Below the pieces are notes generated by a model. That model did no database searches. It was not told the origin of the DNA and saw only the letters and a program-made list of their open reading frames with translations. 22,594 bases of DNA from a virus, in the IMG/VR virus record IMGVR_UViG_3300045051_000165, positions 1-22,594 of that record, one strand, 5' to 3'. Below are positions 1-8,258 of the stretch, piece by piece; position 1 is the first letter of the stretch, and each line of letters opens with the position of its first letter. A program made the translations under genes and the position numbers.

Positions 1-210
1 AATTATCGCCCACGCGGCCAAGCCGAAGTCATTAGCCGTGCGGAGGTCGAAAACATCCCTGTACCAATTCGCCCAAAAATCCCTTTGGTTATCGTCGTAC
101 CACGCTTGCTTTTGGCGAACGAGCGTTTCCAGGCGGGCCGCGTCGTTGTATTGCCAAAGCAGGGCACGCAGTAGGTCGACCGAGTAGTCGAATTCCTGAA
201 TTTGGCTCAT
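1..210 (-). CDS. DUF2612-type phage tail/baseplate protein (partial, N-terminal 70 residues)
   Basis: The gene starts at the ATG at 210 and runs off the left window edge with no stop. The visible 70 residues read MSQIQEFDYS and continue with LLRALLWQYNDA, a WYDDN stretch, an FWANWYRDVF stretch and a GLAAWAII end. This Trp-rich pattern is what I know from DUF2612 proteins, which follow the J-like baseplate gene in contractile-tail phages and are thought to join the baseplate to the tail fibres. The start codon overlaps the stop of the J-like gene as ATGA, so translation is probably coupled. The family call rests on recall of the motif and on position. The exact role in the baseplate is inferred. 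Confidence 0.75.
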   Translation of the reverse strand, partial: MSQIQEFDYSVDLLRALLWQYNDAARLETLVRQKQAWYDDNQRDFWANWYRDVFDLRTANDFGLAAWAII

Positions 211-1412
211 AAAACGATAACCTCGATTGCTCCGGCGGCAATGGTCGCCTTCTGGTTCAGGGCGATAGTAATTTCGTCCGTCGTCCAAGAGATGACCGAG
301 GCCAAGGAAATTTCGCACTTCTGCACGTATACCCCGGGGGCCTCACGGCTTACCGCCCCGGCTAGTTCGAACGCACTCGCATTGCTGCCGACCGTAAAGC
401 CGGTTTCCCCCTCAATTTGCCCCGTGGCGTAAGCCACAATCGCGGCGCGCACGGTTTGCGGTATGTCCCCCAAGGCCGACCCCTTACGCACGGTTACACG
501 GGCCGCCAGGGCGACGGAGGCGGGGCGGTCGAACTTGACGGGGTAGACTTGGCCGCTCCCGGGGTGGGGGAGATTGACCGTTACCGCGCCGTTCCAGTTG
601 GCCCCGAGGCTTTTGTTCGCCAGGAGGGCGGCGGCTATGTCGGCGTCGGCCCCGCCATCGACGCACGCCCAAACGCTATTCGCGAGTAGAAAAATGCCGT
701 CTATCGTGGCGTCGGCTTTCGTGAAATTCTCGCGGTATTGCAGGCTTTTGACCCCTTCAAGGTTATAGAGCGCAGAAGTAGCCGAGAGCGGGAGGGCAAC
801 GTTTTGAAGGCTCAAGGTATTTTTCCGACGCCGTCGGGCTGCCGTGTCGCCCTCAATAAGGCGGCCGATGGTGGTTTCGTCGGTGCCCGTCGGGTTCGTT
901 ACGCTATCCCAACCAAGGACCGCCGAGACCACGCGGTTAAGCGCGCCGGGGGCGACGGCAATCGGCCCCGTATCAACCGCCCGAAAATCTACCGTCCCGT
1001 TGCCGCCTCCGTCCAAAGTAACGGCCGCGAGGCTTTCGAAAAGCGTCCCGTCGACGAGAGAGGCTTGCGACCCGGCCGCGATAACGGTCCCTGGGAGCCC
1101 CAGCAAAGAAACCCCCGGAACTACGGATTTTGTCGCGGCCTTACGTGCGCCCCCCGTCAAAGCCCAAATGGCGTCGAGGAAAACGCCCCCGGCAAGGTTG
1201 GGGTTGATCTGATTCGCCACGGTGGCATTGTTGCGGAGAACCCCCGAGCGTGCCGTAGTCTCGGCAACAATAAGCGCGCCTTGAGGCGTGTTGTCGGCAG
1301 TGATAAGGTCTTGCCCCAAGGCCGCCTTAAACTCGCCTTCCACCGTCGTTTTTACGTCGCCCGTGTCCGGAACGATAACGCCCGTTGTGTCGATAAATTG
1401 GTAATCAGCCAT
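207..1412 (-). CDS. Baseplate J-like protein (baseplate wedge)
   Basis: This 401-residue protein follows the gp25-like gene, the usual place for the P2 gpJ / T4 gp6-like wedge protein. The N-terminal part contains the GVFLDAIWALTGGAR stretch typical of baseplate J-like proteins, where the chain is told to start from a nearly complete wedge. The middle has an Arg-rich RRRRKNTLSL segment. The C-terminal third holds a VRKGSALGDIPQTVRAAIVAYATG stretch in two short pieces, which matches the end domain of the family. Length is normal for the short version of this family. It overlaps the upstream gene by 8 bases. Its role is to form the wedge ring around the hub and spike. Family assignment is firm, the wedge role is inherited from the family. 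Confidence 0.88.
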   Translation of the reverse strand: MADYQFIDTTGVIVPDTGDVKTTVEGEFKAALGQDLITADNTPQGALIVAETTARSGVLRNNATVANQINPNLAGGVFLDAIWALTGGARKAATKSVVPGVSLLGLPGTVIAAGSQASLVDGTLFESLAAVTLDGGGNGTVDFRAVDTGPIAVAPGALNRVVSAVLGWDSVTNPTGTDETTIGRLIEGDTAARRRRKNTLSLQNVALPLSATSALYNLEGVKSLQYRENFTKADATIDGIFLLANSVWACVDGGADADIAAALLANKSLGANWNGAVTVNLPHPGSGQVYPVKFDRPASVALAARVTVRKGSALGDIPQTVRAAIVAYATGQIEGETGFTVGSNASAFELAGAVSREAPGVYVQKCEISLASVISWTTDEITIALNQKATIAAGAIEVIVL

Positions 1413-1752
1413 TCAAAACCCCCGGCCCGTAGTCGGTCGTAATTGTCGCCGTGTAGTTTAGCGCATTATCGGCCCGGGTTATGGTCAGGGAGGCAACCCC
1501 CGTTACGTGAGGTATGCCGAGCAGGGCGCGGCGCAAGGCGGCGTCGAATTGCGAAATGTTCGGCGACCCGTTCCACACGACGGCGAAATTGGGCAAGCCC
1601 TCGTCGACCGCGTACTCCATTTCGCCGCGCATGGTTTGGGCGGCTTGTTGCGCGGCCTGCATGACGGCGGCGAGGTCTTCGGCCAAGGCGAGTGACCCCG
1701 TAACCCCCACGTAAAGGTCGTTGTTCTCGTCGACTGCTAAAGTTCGCGTCAT
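1405..1752 (-). CDS. gp25-like baseplate wedge protein
   Basis: The 115-residue product has the size and layout of short T4 gp25/P2 gpW-like wedge proteins. It has a beta-rich start (LAVDENNDLYVG), a helical middle with Ala and Gln repeats, a MEYAVDEGLPNFAVVW segment and an alternating beta C-terminus. In gp25 proteins the equivalent region contacts the sheath and starts its assembly. The gene lies between the spike and the J-like wedge, which is the conserved order. It overlaps the spike gene by 4 bases and the J-like gene by 8 bases. I rely on size, order and overall pattern. The classical EPR core motif of T4 gp25 is not obvious here. Confidence 0.75.
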   Translation of the reverse strand: MTRTLAVDENNDLYVGVTGSLALAEDLAAVMQAAQQAAQTMRGEMEYAVDEGLPNFAVVWNGSPNISQFDAALRRALLGIPHVTGVASLTITRADNALNYTATITTDYGPGVLNG

Positions 1753-2507
1753 GATATCGGGCCTCCAGTGTTGCCCCCGTCGTGCTCGGGGTGCCGGTGG
1801 GTTCCAAACTCAATCCCCCCAATACGGACCCCGTCGGGAAAATCAACGTGGCCGGTAAAGGTCGTCCCCCCCGCCCCCATAGTTGCCGAGGCCCCCGTAG
1901 TCGCGAAGGTAATCCCCGACGGGGTAAGAACCGCAGAAGACGCCCCGTTTTCGAGGGAAACGTTAGCCGGGCCAACCTCGACAAACATCGTCCCTTTTGT
2001 AATCTTGACGCGATCAGGCCACACGGCCAAGCGTACAGAACCGTCAAGCGTTTGGAGTACCGCGTGGGTCGCGTCTTCTTCGGCCAAGGTGAGGCCCCGC
2101 ATTACGTCGGGGATAAAAACCGCGTCTTGGAACGAGTGCTTACGGAGGGTATTCGGCGCGCTCTCGCGGTAACTCTGCAAGAGTATGGAAATATCGCGGT
2201 CGTTGGCCTTAATCCAGCCGAGGTCGCCCGCCTTGAGGTTGAACGAGAGCGCCACGCCATCGCCGCCAAACATCATGACCGGGACGGCGGCAATTTGGGC
2301 GCGGCCTACTTGGCGGTTATCGGTCGTCAGCACTTTGACCAGGGGGACAACGGTCGCCCGGTTCGCTTGGCGGTCATAGGAGACCACGCGGGCGGGCAGC
2401 ATGTCGTCGACCTGGGCCAGGAACTTGTCGAGGATTTGGCGAGCCATGCCTAGCAACGAATCGTCGTTGGCAGGGTCGCGGGAGGGGGTGGCGTGCGGGT
2501 CGCTCAT
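1749..2507 (-). CDS. Gp138-type baseplate spike protein
   Basis: The 252-residue protein fits the Gp138 N-terminal domain family of membrane-piercing spikes. Residues about 35-125 form an OB-like beta domain, including MLPARVVSYDRQANRATVVP and a GDLGWIKANDRDIS stretch. The second half is made of short alternating beta segments rich in Gly, Thr and Val (VSLENGASSAVLT, FATTGASATM), as expected of a trimeric beta-helix. The C-terminus carries FGTHRHPEHDGG, a His-rich tip like the metal-binding apex of other spikes. It would sit at the bottom of the tail below the hub and pierce the outer membrane on contraction. It overlaps both neighbours by a few bases. Confidence 0.88.
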   Translation of the reverse strand: MSDPHATPSRDPANDDSLLGMARQILDKFLAQVDDMLPARVVSYDRQANRATVVPLVKVLTTDNRQVGRAQIAAVPVMMFGGDGVALSFNLKAGDLGWIKANDRDISILLQSYRESAPNTLRKHSFQDAVFIPDVMRGLTLAEEDATHAVLQTLDGSVRLAVWPDRVKITKGTMFVEVGPANVSLENGASSAVLTPSGITFATTGASATMGAGGTTFTGHVDFPDGVRIGGIEFGTHRHPEHDGGNTGGPIS

Positions 2508-3331
2508 TGGTTAGCCCGGGTACATTCGGCAATGTAGTAAAAAGGGGTGTCGCGGCTGGATAGTTCAAAGCCCAGCTTGAAGACAGTATAAACCCCATTG
2601 GCCGCCGGGTTTAGCTTGCTCGAAACCCGCAACCCCCCGCCGAGCGTGGTCGCGTTGTCGAACAGCATTTTTACCTTTAGGCCCTGCTCGGTAAATTCGG
2701 GGATGCCGATTAATCCCGAGTCTAGACTAAGGTCGCGAACCTGCCGCTCTAGCGCCTTGTTGAACTCTTTGACGACGAGGGTTTTATCGTCGATGTAGGC
2801 ATTAACCCGGCCCATGTTGCCGAGGTGTTCGACCTGTTTCGCCGCGCTCCCCGTGAAAGTGTAGTTCGATATTTGCTTGGCTTTCGCCTCGAAACGGAGG
2901 GCTAGCCCCAAGTCGGCCGCGACCTTGGCGGCGACGTTCCGCAAGGGGGAAATGGCCGGTTGCGACGTGGCAATAATGACCCCCTTGGCATAATCCCCGG
3001 TCGCCGCTTTGAGGGTCAAGGTAATGTCGGGGGGTTGTGCCCCGACGGCGCTCGTAATGTCCCCGGCGAATACCAGGGAGTACCCGGTACTTACGCGGCC
3101 CGCCTCCACAGTCAAAAGCTTGCGCCGCTTGTTCTTGTTAAACGGGCTGGTTTCGGTCAAGAGAAAATCGCGGGTTGCTTGGTCGAGGTTGGTTATTTTT
3201 ACTTCACACTCGTTCTGTATCGGGTTGGCGTACTTGGTCCCGCTCGCGGTCATGGCGAGGCCTTCGTAGAGCTTCAAAACGCCATTTACTTCGATGCCGA
3301 TTCGAAGTAATCGGGGGTCGAGTTCGGCCAT
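2504..3331 (-). CDS. Baseplate hub protein
   Basis: This 275-residue protein lies between the plug and the spike, the standard place of the hub (gp27/gpD-like) in DUF3383-sheath phages. The N-terminus (LRIGIEVNGVLKLYEGLAM) and the region NECEVKITNLDQATRDFLL are the start of this hub family, with a KRRKLLTVEAGR strand after it. Residues 125-215 are a helix-strand domain ending in YIDDKTLVVKEF. The end has NPAANGVYTVFKLGFELSSR, a typical last beta domain. The start ATG overlaps the plug stop as TAATG. Hubs trimerise, hold the spike and end the tail tube. The family is clear to me, and the structural role is inferred from it. Confidence 0.85.
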   Translation of the reverse strand: MAELDPRLLRIGIEVNGVLKLYEGLAMTASGTKYANPIQNECEVKITNLDQATRDFLLTETSPFNKNKRRKLLTVEAGRVSTGYSLVFAGDITSAVGAQPPDITLTLKAATGDYAKGVIIATSQPAISPLRNVAAKVAADLGLALRFEAKAKQISNYTFTGSAAKQVEHLGNMGRVNAYIDDKTLVVKEFNKALERQVRDLSLDSGLIGIPEFTEQGLKVKMLFDNATTLGGGLRVSSKLNPAANGVYTVFKLGFELSSRDTPFYYIAECTRANQ

Positions 3332-3642
3332 TACTCCCCCCGGAAGTCGGCTAATTCAGCGTCAGAAACATAGACGAGGAATTGCGTAACGCCAAATTGG
3401 TCCCAATAGGGCAGGGCGTCGTCGTCCGTTACCAAGGCGAAGTTGCCCGCCTCTTGGTATGGGTAGGGGAGCAGGGGCGACCCGGCGGTAATCCGAACGC
3501 CGGATATTACCGTTTCGCCGTCGCGGGTAATGGTCGCGGCCATAACGCCCCCTGCGTCCTTTATCTCGATTTCATAAAAGCGGCCGTCGAGTTGAACCGA
3601 TAGGGATTGATTCGGGACGGCGGCTAATCCGATTTCCATCAT
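3331..3642 (-). CDS. Phage baseplate plug protein (DUF6983-like)
   Basis: The 103-residue product resembles the small baseplate plug family found next to Dit-like and hub genes. It begins with a strand region that includes SLSVQLDGRFYEIEI, then has ITRDGETVISGVRI and the ending ALPYWDQFGVTQFLVYVSD. The family usually has about 100 residues and an LDG(R)xYx(I)xI motif like the one here. The ORF begins with two consecutive ATG codons (3642 and 3639). Either may be used, and both overlap the end of the Dit-like gene. In related particles the plug closes the tail lumen at the hub, so the same role is inferred here. Confidence 0.78.
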   Translation of the reverse strand: MMEIGLAAVPNQSLSVQLDGRFYEIEIKDAGGVMAATITRDGETVISGVRITAGSPLLPYPYQEAGNFALVTDDDALPYWDQFGVTQFLVYVSDAELADFRGE

Positions 3643-4148
3643 TTAAAAATGCTCCCGAGAATAGAGGTTTTCCGCTCGGGGGGCGGTTCGGTCGGCTGCT
3701 TTTGGCCTTGCTTGACGGTCGCGGAGTTCTTCGGCTTCTCTACCTTAACCGTGGAGAACTTCGGCGACACGAAAAGCGCCTCTTTGAGGGTAATCGCCAC
3801 GGCGACCCCGTCGAGCATTTCGGGCGTCTCGTCGTGCGGTATCTTCTCGATCAGCATGGACGGGAACGAATCGACCCGCGTTTGCACAACGAGCAATTCC
3901 CCGGCCAAGAAAAGGTCGCATATTTGCCGATAAACGGCGGGATAGTCTTCGCTCGTCAAGAGCATGGAAAGCTCAACGACGGTCGGCAAAATGATACGGT
4001 GGTCGGTTACGAGCGCGCCGGTTTCCAAAGGGTGCTCCATAGCCTTGGACCCCCTCATAACGGTAGCCTTTACCGCGCGGGCCTTCTCGAATACCTGCAC
4101 GTAGTCGGCATTGAGAACGGCGGTAACGTCCTGCGCGCCGGGGGTCAT
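3639..4148 (-). CDS. Dit-like baseplate protein (N-terminal Dit-like domain)
   Basis: The 169-residue protein follows the tape measure gene with an ATGA overlap, which is where Dit-like or tube-baseplate adaptor proteins occur. The features seen are the VTAVLNADYVQVFEKARAVK start, a HPLETGALVTDHRIILP stretch typical of this family, and the helix PAVYRQICDLFLAGELLVVQT. The last 40 residues are Lys, Pro and Gln rich and look disordered. The end of the chain is KTSILGSIFK. The protein would join the tail tube to the hub. The family call is from motif recall. No enzymatic function is expected. Confidence 0.75.
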   Translation of the reverse strand: MTPGAQDVTAVLNADYVQVFEKARAVKATVMRGSKAMEHPLETGALVTDHRIILPTVVELSMLLTSEDYPAVYRQICDLFLAGELLVVQTRVDSFPSMLIEKIPHDETPEMLDGVAVAITLKEALFVSPKFSTVKVEKPKNSATVKQGQKQPTEPPPERKTSILGSIFK

Positions 4149-5731
4149 GCCAAAACCCCGTCGTCGAAGTTGGCCGCCGCCTGCTGCATTTGTGCCCGCA
4201 TGGAGCCGCCAATGGCTTTACTGATGCCCTCGGCGTCGGTCGCGGCGGTCTTGACCTCCACCTTGCCCACGTTGACGGAGGTCGAGCGGGAGGTAGCCTT
4301 GCTCGTGTTGCTGATGCTATTTGAGGTCAGGGAGGCGAGCGGATTTTTCGCGGCTTGGTCTAGGGCGCTCTTGCCCTCGATTAGCCCCTTCGTGGTAATG
4401 TCCAACCCCTTGCCGAAGGCCGAGCCGACCGCCCCAAGGGCCGAGCCGATACCCGAGCCAATTTGTTTTATCAGGTTCCACACGAACGAAAGCGCCTCCC
4501 CTACCCCGTCAATCATGGTTTTCAGGATACCGAAAGCCGATTGGAGGGGGGCGGATTGGCTTATGAATTCGGCGACAATGTCGAGACCTTGGCCGAACGC
4601 GGCCCAAAGGAAACGGAACCCGGCGGCCACAACGCCGACCAGGGCGTTAAGGAATTCGAACGATTTGACCCATTCGACCAACTGCCCTATCAAGGACTCC
4701 CCGCCGTCTAGGAACGTCATTACGTCCTCATAGAGCAGAGCGAACGCCGCGCCGACGGCCGCAACCGCGAGGCCGATCAACAGGAAGGGGGCGATCATCG
4801 CCCACACGGCAACCGCGCCTTTTATGGCGGCCGGGATCATGAAATAAGTAATCGCCGCGCCGATAGCGATAAAAACCCCCTCGACGAACTTGTTATGCTT
4901 CAGGAGGAAATCGACGAATTGCTTGACGTATTTGGTCGCGGTCGTCAGGGCGTCGGTAAAAAACGGCATGGTCGAAACCTTGAAGCTCTCGGCTAGTTTC
5001 TCCATGTACATTTTCAAGGTATTGACCTCGACCGAGAGGCCCTTCGACGCCTTGGTATATTCGGCCGCCCGTTTCACGGCTTGCTCCAAGTTGAACCCGC
5101 TCGCCCGGTCGACCTCGTTCATGCGCTTTTGAAGGGCGACAAAATCCGCGTTGAATAGCTTGAGCATGGCCGGGTCCAGGCCTAGCCGCTCCATAACGCG
5201 GATTTGCGTCCCCCGCTCCATGCCGTGCAACTTCTCGGCGAGTTCGGCCATAACCACCGTAGTCGGTTTGACCTTCCCGGCGGCGTCGGTAACGCTAATC
5301 CCGATTTCCTCGAATACCTTTTTAGCCCGGCCCATGCCGAGAAAGGTATCCTGTATGGCGGTTTCCAGGGACTTCAAAGCCCCCACGCTCGCCTCCTCGC
5401 TAATGCCGAGCAAGGTCGAGGCGTCGGTAAATTCGTCGATTGCCTCGGTCGTCGAGCGGAAACGGGCGGCGAGCTTGCCGAGTTCGTCGTAAGCCGCCGC
5501 CGTGGATTTCACCCCGGCCACGAGTGCGCCAATTGAGAGGCCGACCCCGAGCAGGCCCGCCCCTTTCTCGATCAGGCCATAAAGGGAGGCCCCCGCCTTA
5601 GCCCCGTGTTTGTCTACGTCCTTGAGCTTGTCGGTCAGCTTTTCCGCCTTCTTCTCGGATTCTTCCAAACCTTTATCCAGCTTGGAAGCATCCGAGTCAA
5701 AGAGAATGTAGAACGTATCTAGGAGGCTCAT
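4145..5731 (-). CDS. Tail tape measure protein
   Basis: The 528-residue protein follows the tail assembly chaperone, as tape measures do. The N-terminus is a charged coiled-coil region (residues about 15-45, Lys/Glu/Asp rich). Several hydrophobic segments follow: GAGLLGVGLSIGALVAGV near residue 57, a long one around residues 290-340 that includes AVWAMIAPFLLIGLAVAAVG, and FLNALVGVVAAGFRFLW near 365. These are the segments that enter the host membrane in this class. The C-terminal 80 residues are Ser/Thr/Ala rich. With the usual 0.15 nm per residue, the tail would be about 80 nm long, which is short for a myovirus (inference). Its start codon overlaps the stop of the frameshifted chaperone. 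Confidence 0.9.
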   Translation of the reverse strand: MSLLDTFYILFDSDASKLDKGLEESEKKAEKLTDKLKDVDKHGAKAGASLYGLIEKGAGLLGVGLSIGALVAGVKSTAAAYDELGKLAARFRSTTEAIDEFTDASTLLGISEEASVGALKSLETAIQDTFLGMGRAKKVFEEIGISVTDAAGKVKPTTVVMAELAEKLHGMERGTQIRVMERLGLDPAMLKLFNADFVALQKRMNEVDRASGFNLEQAVKRAAEYTKASKGLSVEVNTLKMYMEKLAESFKVSTMPFFTDALTTATKYVKQFVDFLLKHNKFVEGVFIAIGAAITYFMIPAAIKGAVAVWAMIAPFLLIGLAVAAVGAAFALLYEDVMTFLDGGESLIGQLVEWVKSFEFLNALVGVVAAGFRFLWAAFGQGLDIVAEFISQSAPLQSAFGILKTMIDGVGEALSFVWNLIKQIGSGIGSALGAVGSAFGKGLDITTKGLIEGKSALDQAAKNPLASLTSNSISNTSKATSRSTSVNVGKVEVKTAATDAEGISKAIGGSMRAQMQQAAANFDDGVLA

Positions 5732-6278
5732 TTGCTGCCCTTGGCTTTCGCGTGTTCAATGGCGAGGTGTTCGTTATACCGCGTCGTCATGATGACCTCC
5801 CAAAGCGTAAAGGCGTCCTCGACGCTGTAGACGGTCTTCAGTTCGTTTAGGGTCGCTTTCCCTTCTGCGACAATTGCCCCGATAAATCCGTCAACGTTTG
5901 GGAAAGGAACGCTTGGGCCTTCTTGGCGATAGCTTCTAAGAAAGTCGAGCCTTTCCCGTTCCCGAAAAAACTTACGTTGTATTCCAGCATCGCGAACTCA
6001 ATCCGCGCCAAGGTTTCCCAATCCGGCACATGATTGTCGACGAGCGCCCGCGTGTTGAGCAGGAGCGGGGGCAAGTCCCCCTCGCGGGGGACGCCGACAA
6101 AGGCCATGAGCTTTAGCATGGTTTCCTCGTTGACCGCGTAATCCCCGAGCTTGGGAACGGCAGAAAGCGGGTATTTTGCGATAATTTCGCGCCCCTGCAC
6201 GGCGGGGAATTTCGAGAGGACGAACGTTTTTTGCTCGCCCTTTTGGGTCTCGATAACGATTTCTTTCGGTTCAATCAT
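5728..6278 (-). CDS. Tail assembly chaperone, long form made by -1 frameshift (gpGT-like)
   Basis: This is the fusion product. Residues 1-141 are read in the frame of the short form, then the ribosome slips back one base on GGGAAAG at 5862-5856. Translation continues as ATLNELKTVYS and reaches a TGA at 5730-5728, adding 42 residues for a total of 183. The added tail contains DAFTLWEVIMTTRYNEHLAIEHAK, here split for reading as DAFTLWEVIM and TTRYNEHLAIEHAK. This is the helix pattern known from the second chaperone ORF in many tail operons. The extension has no start codon of its own at its 5' end, and it ends by overlapping the tape measure ATG. The phage lambda G/GT frameshift uses the same heptamer. 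The fusion is seen in sequence; its use is inferred. Confidence 0.82.
5847..6278 (-). CDS. Tail assembly chaperone, short form (gpG-like)
   Basis: The 143-residue zero-frame product starts MIEPKEIVIETQKGEQKTF and has the acidic, helical character of small tail assembly chaperones. It has FVLSKFPAVQGREIIAKYP and a C-terminal helix with FGNGKGSTFLEAIAKKAQAF. Its position between the tube and the tape measure is the diagnostic one. It binds the tape measure protein and guides tube subunits during tail assembly but is not part of the mature particle, according to the lambda G model. No good Shine-Dalgarno is visible, and the start lies 3 bases beyond the tube stop, so reinitiation is likely. Confidence 0.85.
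   Translation of the reverse strand: MIEPKEIVIETQKGEQKTFVLSKFPAVQGREIIAKYPLSAVPKLGDYAVNEETMLKLMAFVGVPREGDLPPLLLNTRALVDNHVPDWETLARIEFAMLEYNVSFFGNGKGSTFLEAIAKKAQAFLSQTLTDLSGQLSQKGKRP
5856..5862 (-). promoter_or_regulatory. Ribosomal -1 slippery heptamer GGGAAAG
   Basis: The heptamer reads G GGA AAG in the zero frame, a perfect X XXY YYZ site placed 3 codons before the zero-frame stop. A short hairpin, GCGTC-GAG-GACGC on the minus strand (5813-5825), lies about 30 bases downstream. That is further than stimulators usually are, so its role is doubtful. Confidence 0.8.
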
Positions 6279-6281
6279 AGC

Positions 6282-6728
6282 TTATGCCCGGTTGACGTTT
6301 TCGAAGACAAACGAATACGTTTTGGACTTCAAGCGGCCTGAGCTTTGCGCGCCGCTAATCGGCGGGCCGTCGGTAATGGTGCCTTGGCTAAAGGCGGCCA
6401 CGTCGCCCGACGGGTAGATAAGGACGATAGAGACCACATCGCGCGCGCCAAACTTGCCTTTACCGACCCGGTTCGCCTCGAACAGGACGGCCAAATTACG
6501 GTCGTCTTCGCTATCCGGGACGACACTGATCGTCAAGGGGATAGGGTTCGCCTTGCTCCAGGTAATAAGGTCGCCATTGACCCCCATACCTTTGTCCTTA
6601 ATTTGCAGAACGGGCGAGTCGACCGGGTCGGCGTCGTCGGCAAATTGGGTTACGTTGAACCCGGCCGGGAAGGTTTGCGACGCGACGACCTGGGCTTGCA
6701 GGCCGAAAACGCTGATGTCATTACTCAT
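6282..6728 (-). CDS. Tail tube protein (DUF3277-like)
   Basis: This 148-residue protein follows the sheath gene directly. It starts MSNDISVFGLQAQVVASQTF and has the acidic FADDADPVDSP loop. The mid section NGDLITWSKANPIPLTISVVP and an end that includes LKSKTYSFVFENVNRA match the DUF3277 tube family as I recall it. It is mostly beta, as expected of a tube ring subunit, and would form stacked hexamers inside the sheath. A Shine-Dalgarno-like AAAGGA lies 9 bases before the ATG. The chaperone gene begins 3 bases after its stop, so the tube, chaperone and tape measure genes are made in order. Confidence 0.85.
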   Translation of the reverse strand: MSNDISVFGLQAQVVASQTFPAGFNVTQFADDADPVDSPVLQIKDKGMGVNGDLITWSKANPIPLTISVVPDSEDDRNLAVLFEANRVGKGKFGARDVVSIVLIYPSGDVAAFSQGTITDGPPISGAQSSGRLKSKTYSFVFENVNRA

Positions 6729-6741
6729 GGCTTATTTTCCT

Positions 6742-8247
6742 TTAAATGAGAACGTGGGAGCCTTCGACCTTACGAACAGCGTCGTCCTTGGAGTAAATCA
6801 GGGTATAGACCGCCTTCCATTCGGTGCGGCCGTCTTGGGTCGTGTAGCTCTGCAAGACGCAGTCGAGCCAGTAGCCGAGGCGATAAACTTGTTGCCACGC
6901 CAGGGGGTCGCCGGTCATGTTGCCGATATAGAGTTTTTGCGTGGTATTCAGCGGCTTGCCGATGCTGATCGTACCGTTAAAAACGGCGGTTTCGATAACC
7001 GATTGCAGAACCGCGAGCAGTTGGGAGCGGCCGGTAGCGTTCGCCGATACCCGGGCGAGCGATAACAAAAGCTCCATGACCTTGGCCCCTGCCGCATCCT
7101 TGAGCCACATTTCGTTAGCGTAGGTATTCAGGTCGACCGGGTCGCTCGCCAAGCCCATCATAATGCCGCGTTGGAAGAAGTCGAGGAATTGGCCCGCCGT
7201 TTGCGTGCGACCGTAGTAATTAACGCGGGAGGCGTCCATTGCGTCGGCGGTGGCGTTGTCCTGCACGCTCGGGGTAAGCGCCGCTTGCTGGAACATGTAA
7301 TTTTGTACCGAGTTGCGACGGCTGTAGTCGGTCGCCGCCAGGATAGCGGCCGGGAGCAGTTCGGGGTACTCGGTCGAAAGCGGGGCGAGGACGGTCGCAA
7401 CGCCCGACAAACCCGAGAGCGCGCCGTAATACGCGGCGGCGTCGGCCTGGGCAATACCTACCAAATACATAAACTTGACGTTATATGTATCGTTTTGCAG
7501 CGCAACGGCGGCGACCTGGGCTTGGGTAAGCGCCGAGGTAAAGGCAAACGAACCGAAGTTATCGGAGACCTGCACCGACGCGGTAAAAGCGTCGAGAGGT
7601 TCTTGCGCGGCCACGCCGGGGGAAAATACGGCGGTCGCATCCCAACCCAGCAACGAGCGGACATCAACGCCGGAACCAGGGGCCGCCGTGGCGATAGCCT
7701 CCGCGCCCACGACGCCGCCGACGAGTTCGAACCGGTTAGCCGTGGCGTTGTACGTAACAGTCGCGGCGGTCCAGTCCGCGCCCCCGGCTACAATGGCGCG
7801 GATAGCGGTTTGCAACGTCGTGGCGACGGCCGAAAGGGTGCCCGCGCCGGTAAAGTTCAACCCGGTTACGTCGGCGGTATACGCGCCAATGGTCAGCTTG
7901 AGCGCGCCGGTAGATACGCCCGTAAATTGCGAAATGACAAAAGATTTTGTCGCCCCGTAAATTCGACCGGCGGCGGCAACGTTGGCCCATCGCGAGAATG
8001 AAATTTTCTTGGGGGCGGTGACGAGTTTCGAGATAAACCCGAAATAAAAGACCGCGCGGAGGTACTCCGGGGAGGACGCGCCGAAATAGGCTTTCACGTC
8101 GTCTGCCGAGGTCATTTCAATAACCGTACCGGCCGGTACGCGGGTATCGGTCGAGAACAGCCGCAGAATCAAATCACGGAGGCGAACCCCCGCCCCGCCG
8201 CCGACGCCGGAAACGATATCGACGAAACGTTTAAACGAGATAGCCAT
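6742..8247 (-). CDS. Tail sheath protein, DUF3383 family
   Basis: The 501-residue product is the largest of the tail block after the tape measure. Residues 1-90 have KRFVDIVSGVGGGAGV, LRDLILRLFSTDTRVP, and a DDVKAYFGASSPEYLRAVFYFGF stretch (shown in part), which are the hallmarks of DUF3383 proteins. These are the sheath of contractile-tail phages. The middle is a beta-rich insertion with many Ala and Thr residues. The C-terminal 100 residues include IGKPLNTTQKLYIGNMTGD and end with VEGSHVLI. It would wrap the tube and drive contraction. The start has an AAGGGG site 7 bases upstream. It is the main evidence that the phage is a myovirus. Confidence 0.92.
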   Translation of the reverse strand: MAISFKRFVDIVSGVGGGAGVRLRDLILRLFSTDTRVPAGTVIEMTSADDVKAYFGASSPEYLRAVFYFGFISKLVTAPKKISFSRWANVAAAGRIYGATKSFVISQFTGVSTGALKLTIGAYTADVTGLNFTGAGTLSAVATTLQTAIRAIVAGGADWTAATVTYNATANRFELVGGVVGAEAIATAAPGSGVDVRSLLGWDATAVFSPGVAAQEPLDAFTASVQVSDNFGSFAFTSALTQAQVAAVALQNDTYNVKFMYLVGIAQADAAAYYGALSGLSGVATVLAPLSTEYPELLPAAILAATDYSRRNSVQNYMFQQAALTPSVQDNATADAMDASRVNYYGRTQTAGQFLDFFQRGIMMGLASDPVDLNTYANEMWLKDAAGAKVMELLLSLARVSANATGRSQLLAVLQSVIETAVFNGTISIGKPLNTTQKLYIGNMTGDPLAWQQVYRLGYWLDCVLQSYTTQDGRTEWKAVYTLIYSKDDAVRKVEGSHVLI

Positions 8248-8258
8248 TTTCTAGCCCC

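Noticed and set aside
3702-4733. Plus-strand frame of 343 residues opposite the Dit-like and tape measure genes
   Set aside because: It spans two well-supported minus-strand genes and has no start site or recognisable motif.
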